A stretch of 64,000 bases of DNA from Maylandia zebra. Its lineage: Eukaryota > Chordata > Actinopteri > Cichliformes > Cichlidae. The notes beneath the pieces were generated by a model, which worked only from the letters and a program-made list of their open reading frames with translations, did no database searches and had not been told where the DNA came from. The translations under genes were made by a program, and so were the position numbers. The stretch covers positions 19,896,033 to 19,960,032 of the forward strand of contig NC_135170.1 in NCBI RefSeq assembly GCF_041146795.1. Direction: 5' to 3'. Below, one piece after another: positions 42,101 through 54,100 of this stretch (position 1 is the stretch's first letter; each line of letters starts with the position of its first letter).

Positions 42101-45100
42101 ATAGCTAAGAAGCACAGTGGGAGTCTCAGAAACTTTACACGCATTAATCACTGCTCCCAGTGGACTAATTATGCTGTGATGCTCATTTGTCTTAGAGTCA
42201 TGCATCTGAGTGTGACAGAGTGTCTCTATCCCTGCTGGGAAAGTACTTGTAGAGGAGGTGGAAGACGTCTGTTATATTCTTCTCCGCATAAAATGTTTCA
42301 TCAAGTGTATTGAGAGACGGAAAGATGAGAAATGCTAATGACAGATTAATCGCTCCAAAAGATGTTTTACTTCACTTACTTTTCCTCCTGGTTTTGCTGA
42401 ACAAGTTTCATTAACTGTAGATTGTATTTCAAGAAGGTCTAAAAAGTGAAGCCAAAGTCAAAGTGCTTTAAATATGATTTCTTTCTGGTGACCAGCAGGG
42501 AGCAAATCCTCTGGCTGCAAATAGTTTGGTTCTATATACTGCATCATATATGCTGCATCCAGTCAAATCACCAGCAAGTGTGAGGATCTCTATAAAAACA
42601 GAAGGTTTTGGTAGTTTGCAGGTCTGGAGCATTGCCACAGTCTTGCCAGGAGTGGACGATGCAGCAAACTCACCCACGGCCAGACTGTGCCATGATCATA
42701 CAAACGGCAAAAAACTCAAAAGCATTTGTCACTTTATGGTCTCAAATGTTATTTTAATACCTTCTTTCATACATCATGAGGTTTATTTTGTAAATTATGT
42801 TCATAAAATAGATTATAACACAGACGTGACTAAGTTGTGACTAAGTTGTGACTGTGAACAGCATCTCCAGGCTTTAATAACAGCAGAACACAAACACAAA
42901 ATAGGTGACATCCACCTTTTCTATACGAGCTATGGCTTGAACTAATATCAGTGGGGCAGAGAGGCTTTTTGTTGATTAAGATTACATCAAATTCCATTAA
43001 AATCAAGCATCTGACACTCATGCATGTGTTGAGCCGTATTGAGCCAAACGTGGTTTTAAAGATCCTTCATTTTTTTTGTATTAATTGATTTCTCAGTGTG
43101 ATGCATGCTGGTTTTATTTAGTTAAAATACGTTTAGACACTACAATAACGTCTTTTTATCTTCAGCACTGGAAATTCTTCCTTGTCTTGTGGACGCTGGT
43201 TGCATGTGTTTGCATCATGAGCACCTGCTGTCAGACCTTTGACTTTTTTCTCCTTTGTTTTTAACCCCCGACATTTGACACAGTTCATCTGTTTTTAAAA
43301 TAATATTTACATTAGACATCTGACTTCTGTGTTTAGCTCTGGACAGCATGTCTGTGCTATTCTTAGCTCTCAGTGGTTAAAAGCAGAGGATGACAGAGAT
43401 CGGTGGGAGGTGCGTGTGTGAAAGTGAGGGTGTCAATAACAAAACTGCAGCGCTGTCATGACCCCTCTTGGTTATTAATAGCTCAGCTTTTTATGACCAT
43501 CACGTCCTGATAGATGAGCGAACGCACGCGCATACAAATGTCAACTCTCCACAGCTAATGCCCATCACCTCCCCCACACATAAACATGCGTTTCCCTTCC
43601 TTCCATCGCCCAGAGGAGGCAGATGGCCAGCTGGTGGTCAAACACGAGCTGGTGCTGGTGGAGAAAAGATAACACCCTATTCTGTTCCCTTCTCCTCACA
43701 TCTCAGTTGTTGACTTCTCTCCTCCTCCCTCCTATTCACCCTTCTTTCCACTTCCTTCCACAGTATCTGTGCCGTGGCTGCAAGTATTCATTCACTCCTC
43801 ATCCTGAGGTCAGTGATGTCGCTCTCCTCACCTCCGACTCCTTGTAGTGGCGCTCGGGGATCTCATCGTAAGCGATGTCCAACAAACACACATCCATCTC
43901 CTCTTCTCTGGGCTCACTGCCAAAGATCTGAGGAACAGGGAACAGTTCAGTATGTGAGGACAGCTCAATCAGTGGCGTTGACAAATGCTGTGGGATGAAG
44001 TGCCGTCACTTGGTGGATTTATAAAGGCAGCTTCACGCATCACGTAAATGCTGGGAGTCATTTTAGTCACACATCATATTGCTGTACAGGAAAGCAGTGG
44101 TTGAAAGGGTTTACGTTTGACAAAAAGATAATTTCCTGAGCACGTCCCGTCCTTCTAGCTTTACCCTCAAACAATAGGCCAAACAAACTGTGAGTAGGAA
44201 CGTGAGTCACACCAAGTGGTCAATGATTTCCTCCTGTGTGACTCACGGGACGCAGCAAAGCAATGTTGACTAGTTATCCGCTCCTTTCAGAGCAGTGAAA
44301 GCGCTCTTGAGTCATGGACATTAATTTAACTTCCTGCATTCTTTGAATCTTTTCCATGGGTATAGGGCGAGGAGCAAAGGGCAGGGAGTCAACTGCCAAG
44401 GTTATTACAAGAAATGAGGGAGGCTGGAATAAAGAGAGAATAGCGGTGACTGCACAAATGGTGGGACCAGTGGGGTGTTAACATGAGAGCGGAAAGACCC
44501 TTCTATTGAGTTTGCCTGCACCCACATTTGTTACAATCAGTTTCAAATGTGAGATTTTGACCATCTGTGAAACCATCGTGATGTTCCTGCAACTCTCATA
44601 ATCCACCACTAGGTGGGGCCGCAGCCGTTTCCTTCTACTACATTGTGCATTCGAGTAATATTGTGCAACAGTCAGACTTGCCTCCACTGCCAATACCAAG
44701 TGTTGCTCTGAAGGTGAGGTGGAGATCAATTGAAGTGCTTTTACCTGGTTTGAAATACTCAACACAACCAGCAGGACCTTGTCAGGTTGATTTAATAAAA
44801 GACAATTACAGTCAATCTATTTTATAGCTATAGTTCTGTGCAAAAGGTTTTAACCAGCTCTTATTTCTTCATATTTTACTTTAAAGGAGCCAGACTTTCT
44901 TGTAATTTTTAAAAGTGGTCTTAAACATTAGTTCTGCAGATTGTCTGAAGGTTTGTTAATGTTGGTCTTAAGACAACAGGCTGCTTTTTCACTTGCTTTC
45001 AGTCTAGTCCGTCTACGTGACCATTTTCAGTGGATCATTTGAACCATTGTTGTTTCTACACATAACAAACAACTTAGCAAAGAACCAATTTTAAATTTTG

Positions 45101-48100
45101 TCTTTAGGGACTTTCTTACTAGTCTGTCTTGAAAAACACATTTTTCTGTGAATTAATTGTATGAAAAATGCCAAAGACACTGAGGTTTGACAGGCATAAA
45201 ATTGTATCTTTGCACCAACAAAGTGATTCCCAAAGAGCTGTTAACCAAAAACTTTGCTCGTTATAGAGATTCAGACTGTCCACCTATTGTTCAGATGTGT
45301 CTGGCAAAGTATCTATGAGAAATTATCATAATGACAGATTGAAAAAGATTGTGATTGTCCAAGATACAAATGAACGAAGACAAAAACATTCATGTTAACA
45401 GTCGCAATCACTGCCTGAAGAAATCAGAACAGCAGAATGACTGATAATTCTCCTAATGTCCTTGGCACACAATGATGCAATAACCCTCTGACAAAGAGAA
45501 TTCATTATTTTTGATTTTGGGGAAAAGACAAGAAGCAACAAGATGAGGCAACAAAGCAGACAGCAAAGAGCACAAAAGGGCAAAGGTACATGAAAAGAGA
45601 GAACCTAAATTCTATCCTCTTTCTTTTAGATGCAGCTTTGTTCCTACGATTCACTTCCAACGGCACGGCACTCGGAGCTTTACTCACATTATCATTGTTC
45701 CCTTTGTTATCCTCATATTTGGTCTCAATATGGATGGAAAACTTGGGCAGGAAGGAGCACTGAAGGGAGGGAAAAGTGAGAAATAAACAACGTGTGAGTT
45801 TCTCTGTTAATAACTGCATTGCTTAATGTTGTTTGTTCCAGCCCCTTTTTCAGAGATTTTTAACATTTTAAGCTTCATCGGTCTGCTAAAGTGACAACAT
45901 CCTGTTGTTTAGGTCAATATGTGTGCATGTAGTCTTACAGTAGCTTACTCTTTAGCTTCGCTGCATTTTAGCTGCTGTGCTGAAAGCACAAGAAGCCGAC
46001 ACGCTCAGATGCCAGATCAGATTAATGGAGAGGACCGTGTGTCTGACAGGGGCTTATATCTTGGGTTTTATTACACAAAACCAAAGCAGTAATGGTTATT
46101 CTCTCACTCCGGAGATTTAAAACCACATCACACTTTAGTGTTTTCGTCCATTTTTACTGTCTTTAACCAAATTAAAGCTCAACACAATCATTATACAGTG
46201 TAGAAGGATGAATACTGGATACATGAAATGCAAAAGCCAGTGTTTGTGTTTATGCATGCCATCAATAAGTGATGCTACACATGGTATATTCACAGTGATG
46301 TGGAGCGAGAGGCCTTATTGTAATTACTCAGCACAATTCAGTGGCCTTGTGAGTCTTAAAGAGAAACAAGAAAACTGTCTCTGTGTTTCTGATACTGATT
46401 ATGGTGACAGAGGATAAATGTCTACACACGTAAAGCAGCTCTAACATGGATTAGTAGGTTAACAAGACTAATTTGAACCTACATCAGTAACAACTGACCT
46501 GCTGTTTCAAGTCAAACTGGTCAATATTAAAAAGGTGTTTGTCATTTACAGATGAACAATGAAGATATTTCTTTAAAACCTAATTTGGTGCCAGAAATAA
46601 ATGTCCGAGACCATCACAGTGAGCAGTTTTTTGCTCCGTGCAGTCTGCCTTGTTGTTACAAGTGTGGTCCTGTAATAAGATGCCACCACTGCAACAAGTC
46701 AGCTGGTGAAATGTCTTCCATCTTAGATCGCAATCAGCTGTAAGTGATACAAAAACCATGGCAACTCAGCCACGAATGACTGCAGAGCTCCGAACCTCCT
46801 GTCGCATTAACATCAGCACCAAAACTGTGCACTGCTGGCTTCGTGGTATGGGTTTCCACATGGGAGAGGAGCTCCTGTAGGAGTAATGTGTTGTACTCTG
46901 CAGTCAGAGTAAGAGGTAACGATGTGACATGCATCCAAAAATCACAGTAGCTGCTGCCACAACGCTCATATTCTTAAGGCTGTTAACTCAAGAAAAGTTT
47001 CACAGTTTCACATGAGCTGGCGTGACCTCCCTGAAACATCCAGATGCTGCAGAGGCAGTTGCATAATCTCAGCGAGGCTAAAGAAACGGCCTGCTGCTGA
47101 TTTTATATGTGGTTCACTGATGCATTCCTGCTGCTTCGCACACAGAGAAGCCGTGTGTGTGCGTGCATATGTGCATGTGTGTGTCTGGGCGGGCATGTCT
47201 TAGGGCATGTCTTCTTAATGTCCCGGTGCAAATCATTAGTGCTTTTTGTTGGCAACAGTCAATTAAACATTCAAACAGCTGAGAGCTGTGGGGTTTCTGT
47301 TAATGTCTTTAATGAAAAGTTCCCCTGATTAGCTCATATTGACAAACAGGCTGGAGCAGCAGGGGTGCGGCTGTTGTTGAAGCAGGGATCTGGACGTGAA
47401 TCTGAAACTCTAACAAGTTTGATACTCTCATGTGCTTGGAAGTAAATAAAACAAATCAATTCAGATATGTGTGTCTGGGCTCAATCTTAGGGACAGACTG
47501 AGGAGCTAATTTATCCAAAAGCAACTTGGATGATTTTTTTTTCAGGATTTGTCCTGAGCTTCTCCCTGTGGAGATATTCCACGTCTACCTAACTGGAAGC
47601 TAACTTCAGAAGAGATCTCTGCACGCTGGAGGGATTACACTCCTTCCACAGGGATGCCTCGACATCTGTGTTACCCTTCCCTGCTTTGTGCCATCAGCTG
47701 CCAGCAGCGAATGATGACTATTGCTGTCTCGCAGGTTCACTTTTAAAGCGACAGTTGAGACGATATTCATAATCTTAATTTCCATTTTTATCCCATTACT
47801 TGGGTGTAAATTAACCGTGATGTTTTTGTGTTATTCTCATTTTCCGAAATTATCCGCAGCAAAAAAATCCCCAACGTCAAAAAGAGAAAGAGAGGTGAAA
47901 AAAACAGATGGTAATAATAAAAGAGAATAAACTTTGTTTGGATTTAATCGAGGTATCAGATCACACTGGGGATCGGACGTGAAATTACATTTGTTTCAGA
48001 TATGCATGGTGGTTTTGTTAAAGACTTCACTTGCTGTGAGCACAATCTGATGAAAAAAAGGACAGAATGATAAGATGGGCACATTTCCCTTTCTCTTTTA

Positions 48101-51100
48101 TTCTTGCATATATTCTTATATTCGTATATACCTGCAATCACAACATGTTATTCATGGCAGTCATGATAACTAAAAACTAGATTTGTGTGACTGAAGAGGT
48201 TAAACTACTTAAACAAACATAATGCTTCAAATTGCACTGAGCTGTATGGTGTAGTGCCACTTGTTCTGGGTCCTGGGTCTTTAAATCTGAGGTTTTTTGG
48301 TTCTTAAGTTTAATGTTTGTTGTCATATTTGATTTTCATGTTCCTTTTTAGCTTCAGCTTTGGCTCTTTGTTCCTATTTTGATTTCATAGCAGACTTACT
48401 CTTCATGTTGAGTTTAAGTGCATTATGGTGTTGTTGTTGTGCAAAGTTAGTCACTACACGTTTTTATTTTGGTAATCTTTTCTCTTTCTGTCTTGTTTCT
48501 AATTTTACTTCCTCCTGTCTCATTATCCTTGATTAGTTTCACCTGTCTGTGCCCTAACCCCCTGATTAACATTAGTGTATAATCAACTTTTACAAATAAT
48601 GCTGTCTCCCCCTCAGTCTGTGTCTCAGTGTCTGTCCTGTTCCAAGCTTAAGCTGGATTCATTTCACTTTGTTTTCTTTGTACGCTATAAAGTAGTCCAA
48701 AAGTATTTACTCACCCATCCAAATTATTAAATTCAATCCCTTTCATCAGCACAGTTGCATAAAATTAAACACCTAGGCATGCAGACTGCCTCTACAAACA
48801 TTTGTGAAAGAATGGGTCGCTCTCTGTGAGTTCCAGCATGGTACAGTGATAGGATGCCACCTGTACAATAAGCCCGGTCATGCAATTTTCTCACTACTAA
48901 ATATTCCACAGTCAACTGTTAGTGGTATTATAAGACAGTGAAAGTGATTAGGTAGCAACAGCAAATTAGCCTCAAAGTAGTAGCCCATGTGAAATCACAG
49001 AACAGGGTCAGCGGCTGCTGAGGCACGCAGTACACAGAGGTCGCCAACTTTCTGCAGAGTCAATCACGACAGACCTACAAACTTCATGTAGCTTTTTGAT
49101 TAGCTAAAGAACAGCTCACAGAGAGCTTTATGGAATGGTTTTCCATGGATGAGCAGCAGCATCCAAGCTTTATATCACCAAGTGCACTGCAAAGCGACGG
49201 ATGCTGTGGCGTAAAGCCCATCGCCACTGGACTCTAGAGCAGTGGAGACGTGTTCTCTGTTTCTCTTGTTCCAGGAAGTAAAGCTGAGACAGTTCCAGCT
49301 CAGCACCCACATTTCTGATATTTTCTAATATTAAAGTGAATATTTGCGCCCATGTATTTTGAGAACTCACAGGCAGGACTTGGGTTAATATGGACATTGC
49401 TTCATGCTGTAAATGCCCTGATGATTGTTACAACCAGTAAATATCAAATATCACAATAAAGTAAAGTATTACAACTGTCTTCTAGCAGTACATGCTGCTC
49501 AGCATGCACTGATGTCCTTGATACTGATAGTGTTGGGTGTTGTCAGAGATGTGCTCAACAAACATAACCCGCTCCTCTTCTAACACTCACCCTTAAACTC
49601 TACAACACGAGATCTTCCAGGCAGCTGGTCGATCAAAGTGGTTTTGTGTGTGTATGAGTGTGTGTGTCTGCGTGCAGGTACACCAAAACTACTCACCGTG
49701 TACTCTGACCATATCATCAGCAGAGGCCATCAGTATAATGGATGGGAATGGGAGTTTGAGGGGGGTGGGGAGGTGGGTGGGGGGACAAAGGCATGAAAGA
49801 GAATGAGAGAGATAAGACGAGAGGAGAGAAGAAAAAATACTTCAGCTCACAATGAAAAAAAAAGAACCATTAAGCCTCAGCTCAGTAGCACTTCATTTCC
49901 AGTAAAAGCACATGAGAGGAGCCCATTTCACTATGATATTGCCCCATTTTTAAAAATCTGTGTGACACTGATTGTTTTTGACATGCACGGTCCTGCTGAG
50001 CGCATATTTAGTCTGTCATATAAACACACTGTACATACAAAAATCCCAAATGCAATATGATGTTTACTGGTTGCCATCTATCGGTATTTTTGTGACATTT
50101 AGAGCTGTTCTAGCTCTGCTATAAGCTTTTTGAAAACCTTAATGCTATCGCTTTAATTTACACATTTGATAGAAAGCACATTGCAGCTAATATTTTTAAA
50201 TAAATCAAAGAAAAACAATCTGACAGATAAATAGCGACACCTTGTTGGTGCCAAATTTATTGTGGAAATGTAAAAACGGAACGATGTTGTAGAAATGACC
50301 AGATGGTGAAAAACAACACTTGACAATGAAATAATTATTTTCCTAATGAAACAAACAGATTAACCCATCATTTCATTCTATATGTAGGTATTATATGTTT
50401 ACATACTAAGAAACATGACAACCAAGTTTAAAATGAATCTTGTTTCGATGTGATCAAAGCGGTAAAGAAAAACGACACAGTTGTACACTCGTGTCTTTGA
50501 CGCAGCTACGGCGGCACAAGGCAGCACAAGGCAGCAGGTTACAAAAATCAAGATGTGCTTGACCTGCAAAAATGGCAACTAGCCAATCTGTTGTCAACTT
50601 TCTCATTTGCAAAGCTCTGCATAGCAGGTGTAAAATGGCCCTGACACTTTACTCAGCTCAGCTGGACGTTGTGTTGGTGCCATTTCGAACAGGCCAACAG
50701 GAACGTTGCAGAGTGCCCTCTGGTGTGCAAACTATCTAATGTCATCACTCACAACATGGTTGAACGGTATTTCTCCCACGTCTTGTTTACTTTTCAATTT
50801 TTCATTTATCAGCCCTACAAATAACAATACTGATATTGGTTTTAGCAAATATCAGCCAACATATCAGCCTAGCTCTAATGTTGTGGTGGAATTAAAGTGT
50901 GATTTTTATCATCCACACAACAGTGATGCTAATTATTGAGAACAAAAACAGGCAGATTACCACCTTTACGGCAGTGTTCATTCTAAATCTATTTGCTCTG
51001 GACAGAGTTGTGATCCTATATCATTGCACCAATTCTTCTAAATTCTTTTAGAGCACACTAAGGCGTATAATTAAAGCATTACCTGTGATAGTGTATGGGT

Positions 51101-54100
51101 AATAGTTCCAAGCCTTCTCTGTGACATAGAAGATCTTGGGGACCACTGCTCTGGCCCAACTGGGGAGCTTGCTGTCAAAGATAGACGAGTGGATAGGTTA
51201 GTAAAGTGAAGAAGAAGAAGAAGAAGAAGAAGAAAGAGAACAGCTTAAATAAATAGTTTGTGTGCAGCCTTGGTAGTTTCCTCGTAAAGTTTCTCCACTC
51301 TTCTTCTTTAGGCTATTATCTGGAACAGGCAACAAGAAGCATCCAGCTGTGTGGAGTCATAATGGAGGCTATACAGGGCAGCCATGATAGTCCCTTGGGG
51401 AAGTTGATTACACCCTGTACCCTGCAGGGGAGTTTCACCAGCGTTCACTGTGATAGATATAGAAAAGGGCATGGAAGGCAAATAGAGGAAATACAGGGGG
51501 AGGGCTATTACTCAGCACAAATGGATTCTAAATGCTGACAGCTAAGTAGTTGAGCACCTCATTGGATGTCTAATCAAAAAAAAAAAAAGAAGAAGAAGAA
51601 AAAAAAGATTGCTGCGGAAAGGGAACATCAGGGCTTTGGTGAGCTGGAAGGAAATTGCCATGTCAGAAATCTGAGAAATACACAAATTTACCAGTGAATA
51701 CCAGCGAATGGAGAAGATTGACTTTTGAGACTTTGACATTTGGAACAGTAAGTCCTGATTGCCAATAGACGCCGAGAGAAAAGAAGGGTTGCAGACAGTC
51801 ATTACTGAGTGCCATCAGACAAAAATTCACTACAGCCCAAATCACATTTAGTCCAGATTTCTGCTCCCTGAAAAGCAGACAATCAAAGCGCAGCAAATAG
51901 CAGCATAATTGGACTCAAAGTCATCATTAAGTTGTACCTTTCAGAAAAATTCTCTCTTAACCACTGATTATTTAACTCTCACATCTCCAACTTCTTCTCT
52001 TTTTCTTTTTCTATGTCTGCTAGATGTAAGTGAATATGGAAATTGAGCTGGTTTGTCACTAAAGCCATTTTACACAAGAACTTTGGATCATTTCAGAAAA
52101 ATAAGATCAGGATATTTTAAAAGTTGTCGTTTTTCACACTGGGCATGCAGCAGGAAACGCTCTGCTACTGGAGATACTCTGTTTTAGGAGAGGGAGCTGC
52201 CTAGATAGAGACAGCAGGAGGCAGGACACATGACGCCCACTCACCTGCAGGCAGGCAGAGCACTAAATTATTAGTGTTTGCAGAATGCAACATTATGCAT
52301 ACATTTTACAAAAGGTGCAGGCAGGTTAAAGCAACTGACTAATGTCCCGTGTGACTGTGCTGGACATTTGAGTTCTCACGTGCACCTCTATTAGATAAGT
52401 CCAATCAATGCTCAGGGCTGCAGTGTGTATCTGCAAATGGCTTAAGACTCTGTATAAACTATGGGAACATGAGGCAGACAGTTTCCTTCAGTCCCCTTCT
52501 AATAACCTGTCAAACAGCCAAGGGAAAGTCCAGACACAGCAGACTAGCCACATGTCCTCACACTGCCTTATTTGCAAGCCACGCATACACATACACACAG
52601 ACACACAGACACACACGCACAGAATGCAGCTATAACATACTAACAGGTGGTTTGTGGGTGGAGGGATGCAGGCTCCGCTCGGTGTCCGACAGCGACTGCT
52701 CAAATTATCCATCATTTACACTGACCTCATCTCTCTGTGCACACACACACACACACACACACACTATCACACTCGGCTAAACGCACACCACACTCTGCCC
52801 TCCTCTTCACTGAGTTTGTCAGTGACACTTTATATTTCCCAAAGACCCACTTACTTGTCACTTCAGAGCACAAAAACTTCCACCTCAGCCTTCTTTGGTA
52901 TTCTTCGCATGGATCGCTTTTTATCTCACAGTCTGACTTTTGGCAGTGAGCGGCTCAATCTTGTCTCACAGAATCTATCTTACCAGAATAAGACTATATG
53001 AAATAATAATAATAGAAAGTAACATCATTGCTTTACCTGCACAACAATTCAGTAAATTTTAATGGATTAATGGATAGACTCATTTAGACATCGAGTTTAT
53101 GTAATAGATTGTTCCAGTTTAATCTCTTCAAATACTGCATTGTTGGTGCCTTTTGGAGCTTTTTCATGATTATAATCAGGGCTTAAGCAGACCGGAAGGA
53201 TCTGTAACAGTGAAAAACTGTTTCACAGAATCACATCCAGTCTTGTAGAAAAGTAAGTACAATTGCCCCAAGGTCACGTATTTTCCCTGGTCATACTATC
53301 CTCTATACATTGTATTGTAAGTGTGTTTATATTCTAGTTCATTGCTGTTTTTACTGCCTCTGTGTGTTTCCATGTGTAGTCTGTCTTATTGCTGTGTTTG
53401 TATTCCTTTCTGTCTCGCCAGTCATGCCCCTGTGTCTGTCTGGTCTCAGTATTCTGTTCTCTGGTTTGCTGGTTTGTCCTGTCAAGTTACCTACATGGTT
53501 TCTGTTTTATTTTGACAGTGTCTCTTCTTCTGTGCATGATGTTCGGTTTATCTTCCCCTGTCTTGTCAGCCAGATTACAATTACTGTTTTTGGTTTTTGT
53601 TTAATTTGCCTTTTTGTCAGCAATAAAATAAATCTGTGATTTTGAGTTATGTCAGTCTACTGAGTCCTGCATCTGGGTCCACGTTCTTTTTGTCACACAC
53701 CTGTTCACATGACGCAGTCAGCTAAACCTGTCTTACAGCAGGAAAATATTCCCAAGCAAAGCAGAAAATCTACAACAGAATAGTTGAAAAAAGAAAAATT
53801 CCCAAGGTACTGCAATGGCCCAGTCACATTACAGCCACAAACATGAATCAATTTTATTGGAATTCCACGTGAAAGACCAACACAAAGTGGTGTACATGTG
53901 AGAAGTGGAACGAAAATCATACATGATTCCAAACATTTTTTACAAATAAATAACTGAAAAGTGGGGTGTGCTTAATAATTCAGCCCCCCTGAGTCGACTT
54001 TGTCGAACCACCGTTTGCTGCAATTCCAGCTGCCAGTCTTTTAGGGTTTGTCTCTACCAGCTTTGCACAGAGACTGAAATCCTTGCCCATTCTTCTTTGC

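Larger units (their letters stand above)
45760..49696 (-). other. pitpnc1 intron between the 72-nt exon and the microexon
   Basis: It holds a possible Tc1 fragment near 46740-46890, a pyrimidine-rich repeat at 48290-48650 and a Tc1 relic at 48680-49265. No other exon was recognised. Confidence 0.45.

Noticed and set aside
51208..51234. Tandem repeat considered as CRISPR-like or regulatory array
   Set aside because: A simple trinucleotide microsatellite in a vertebrate intron; no spacers.
53310..53639. 109-codon Cys/Val/Leu-rich frame resembling a membrane protein
   Set aside because: It lies in a pyrimidine-rich interspersed repeat; hydrophobicity is a by-product of T/C-rich DNA.
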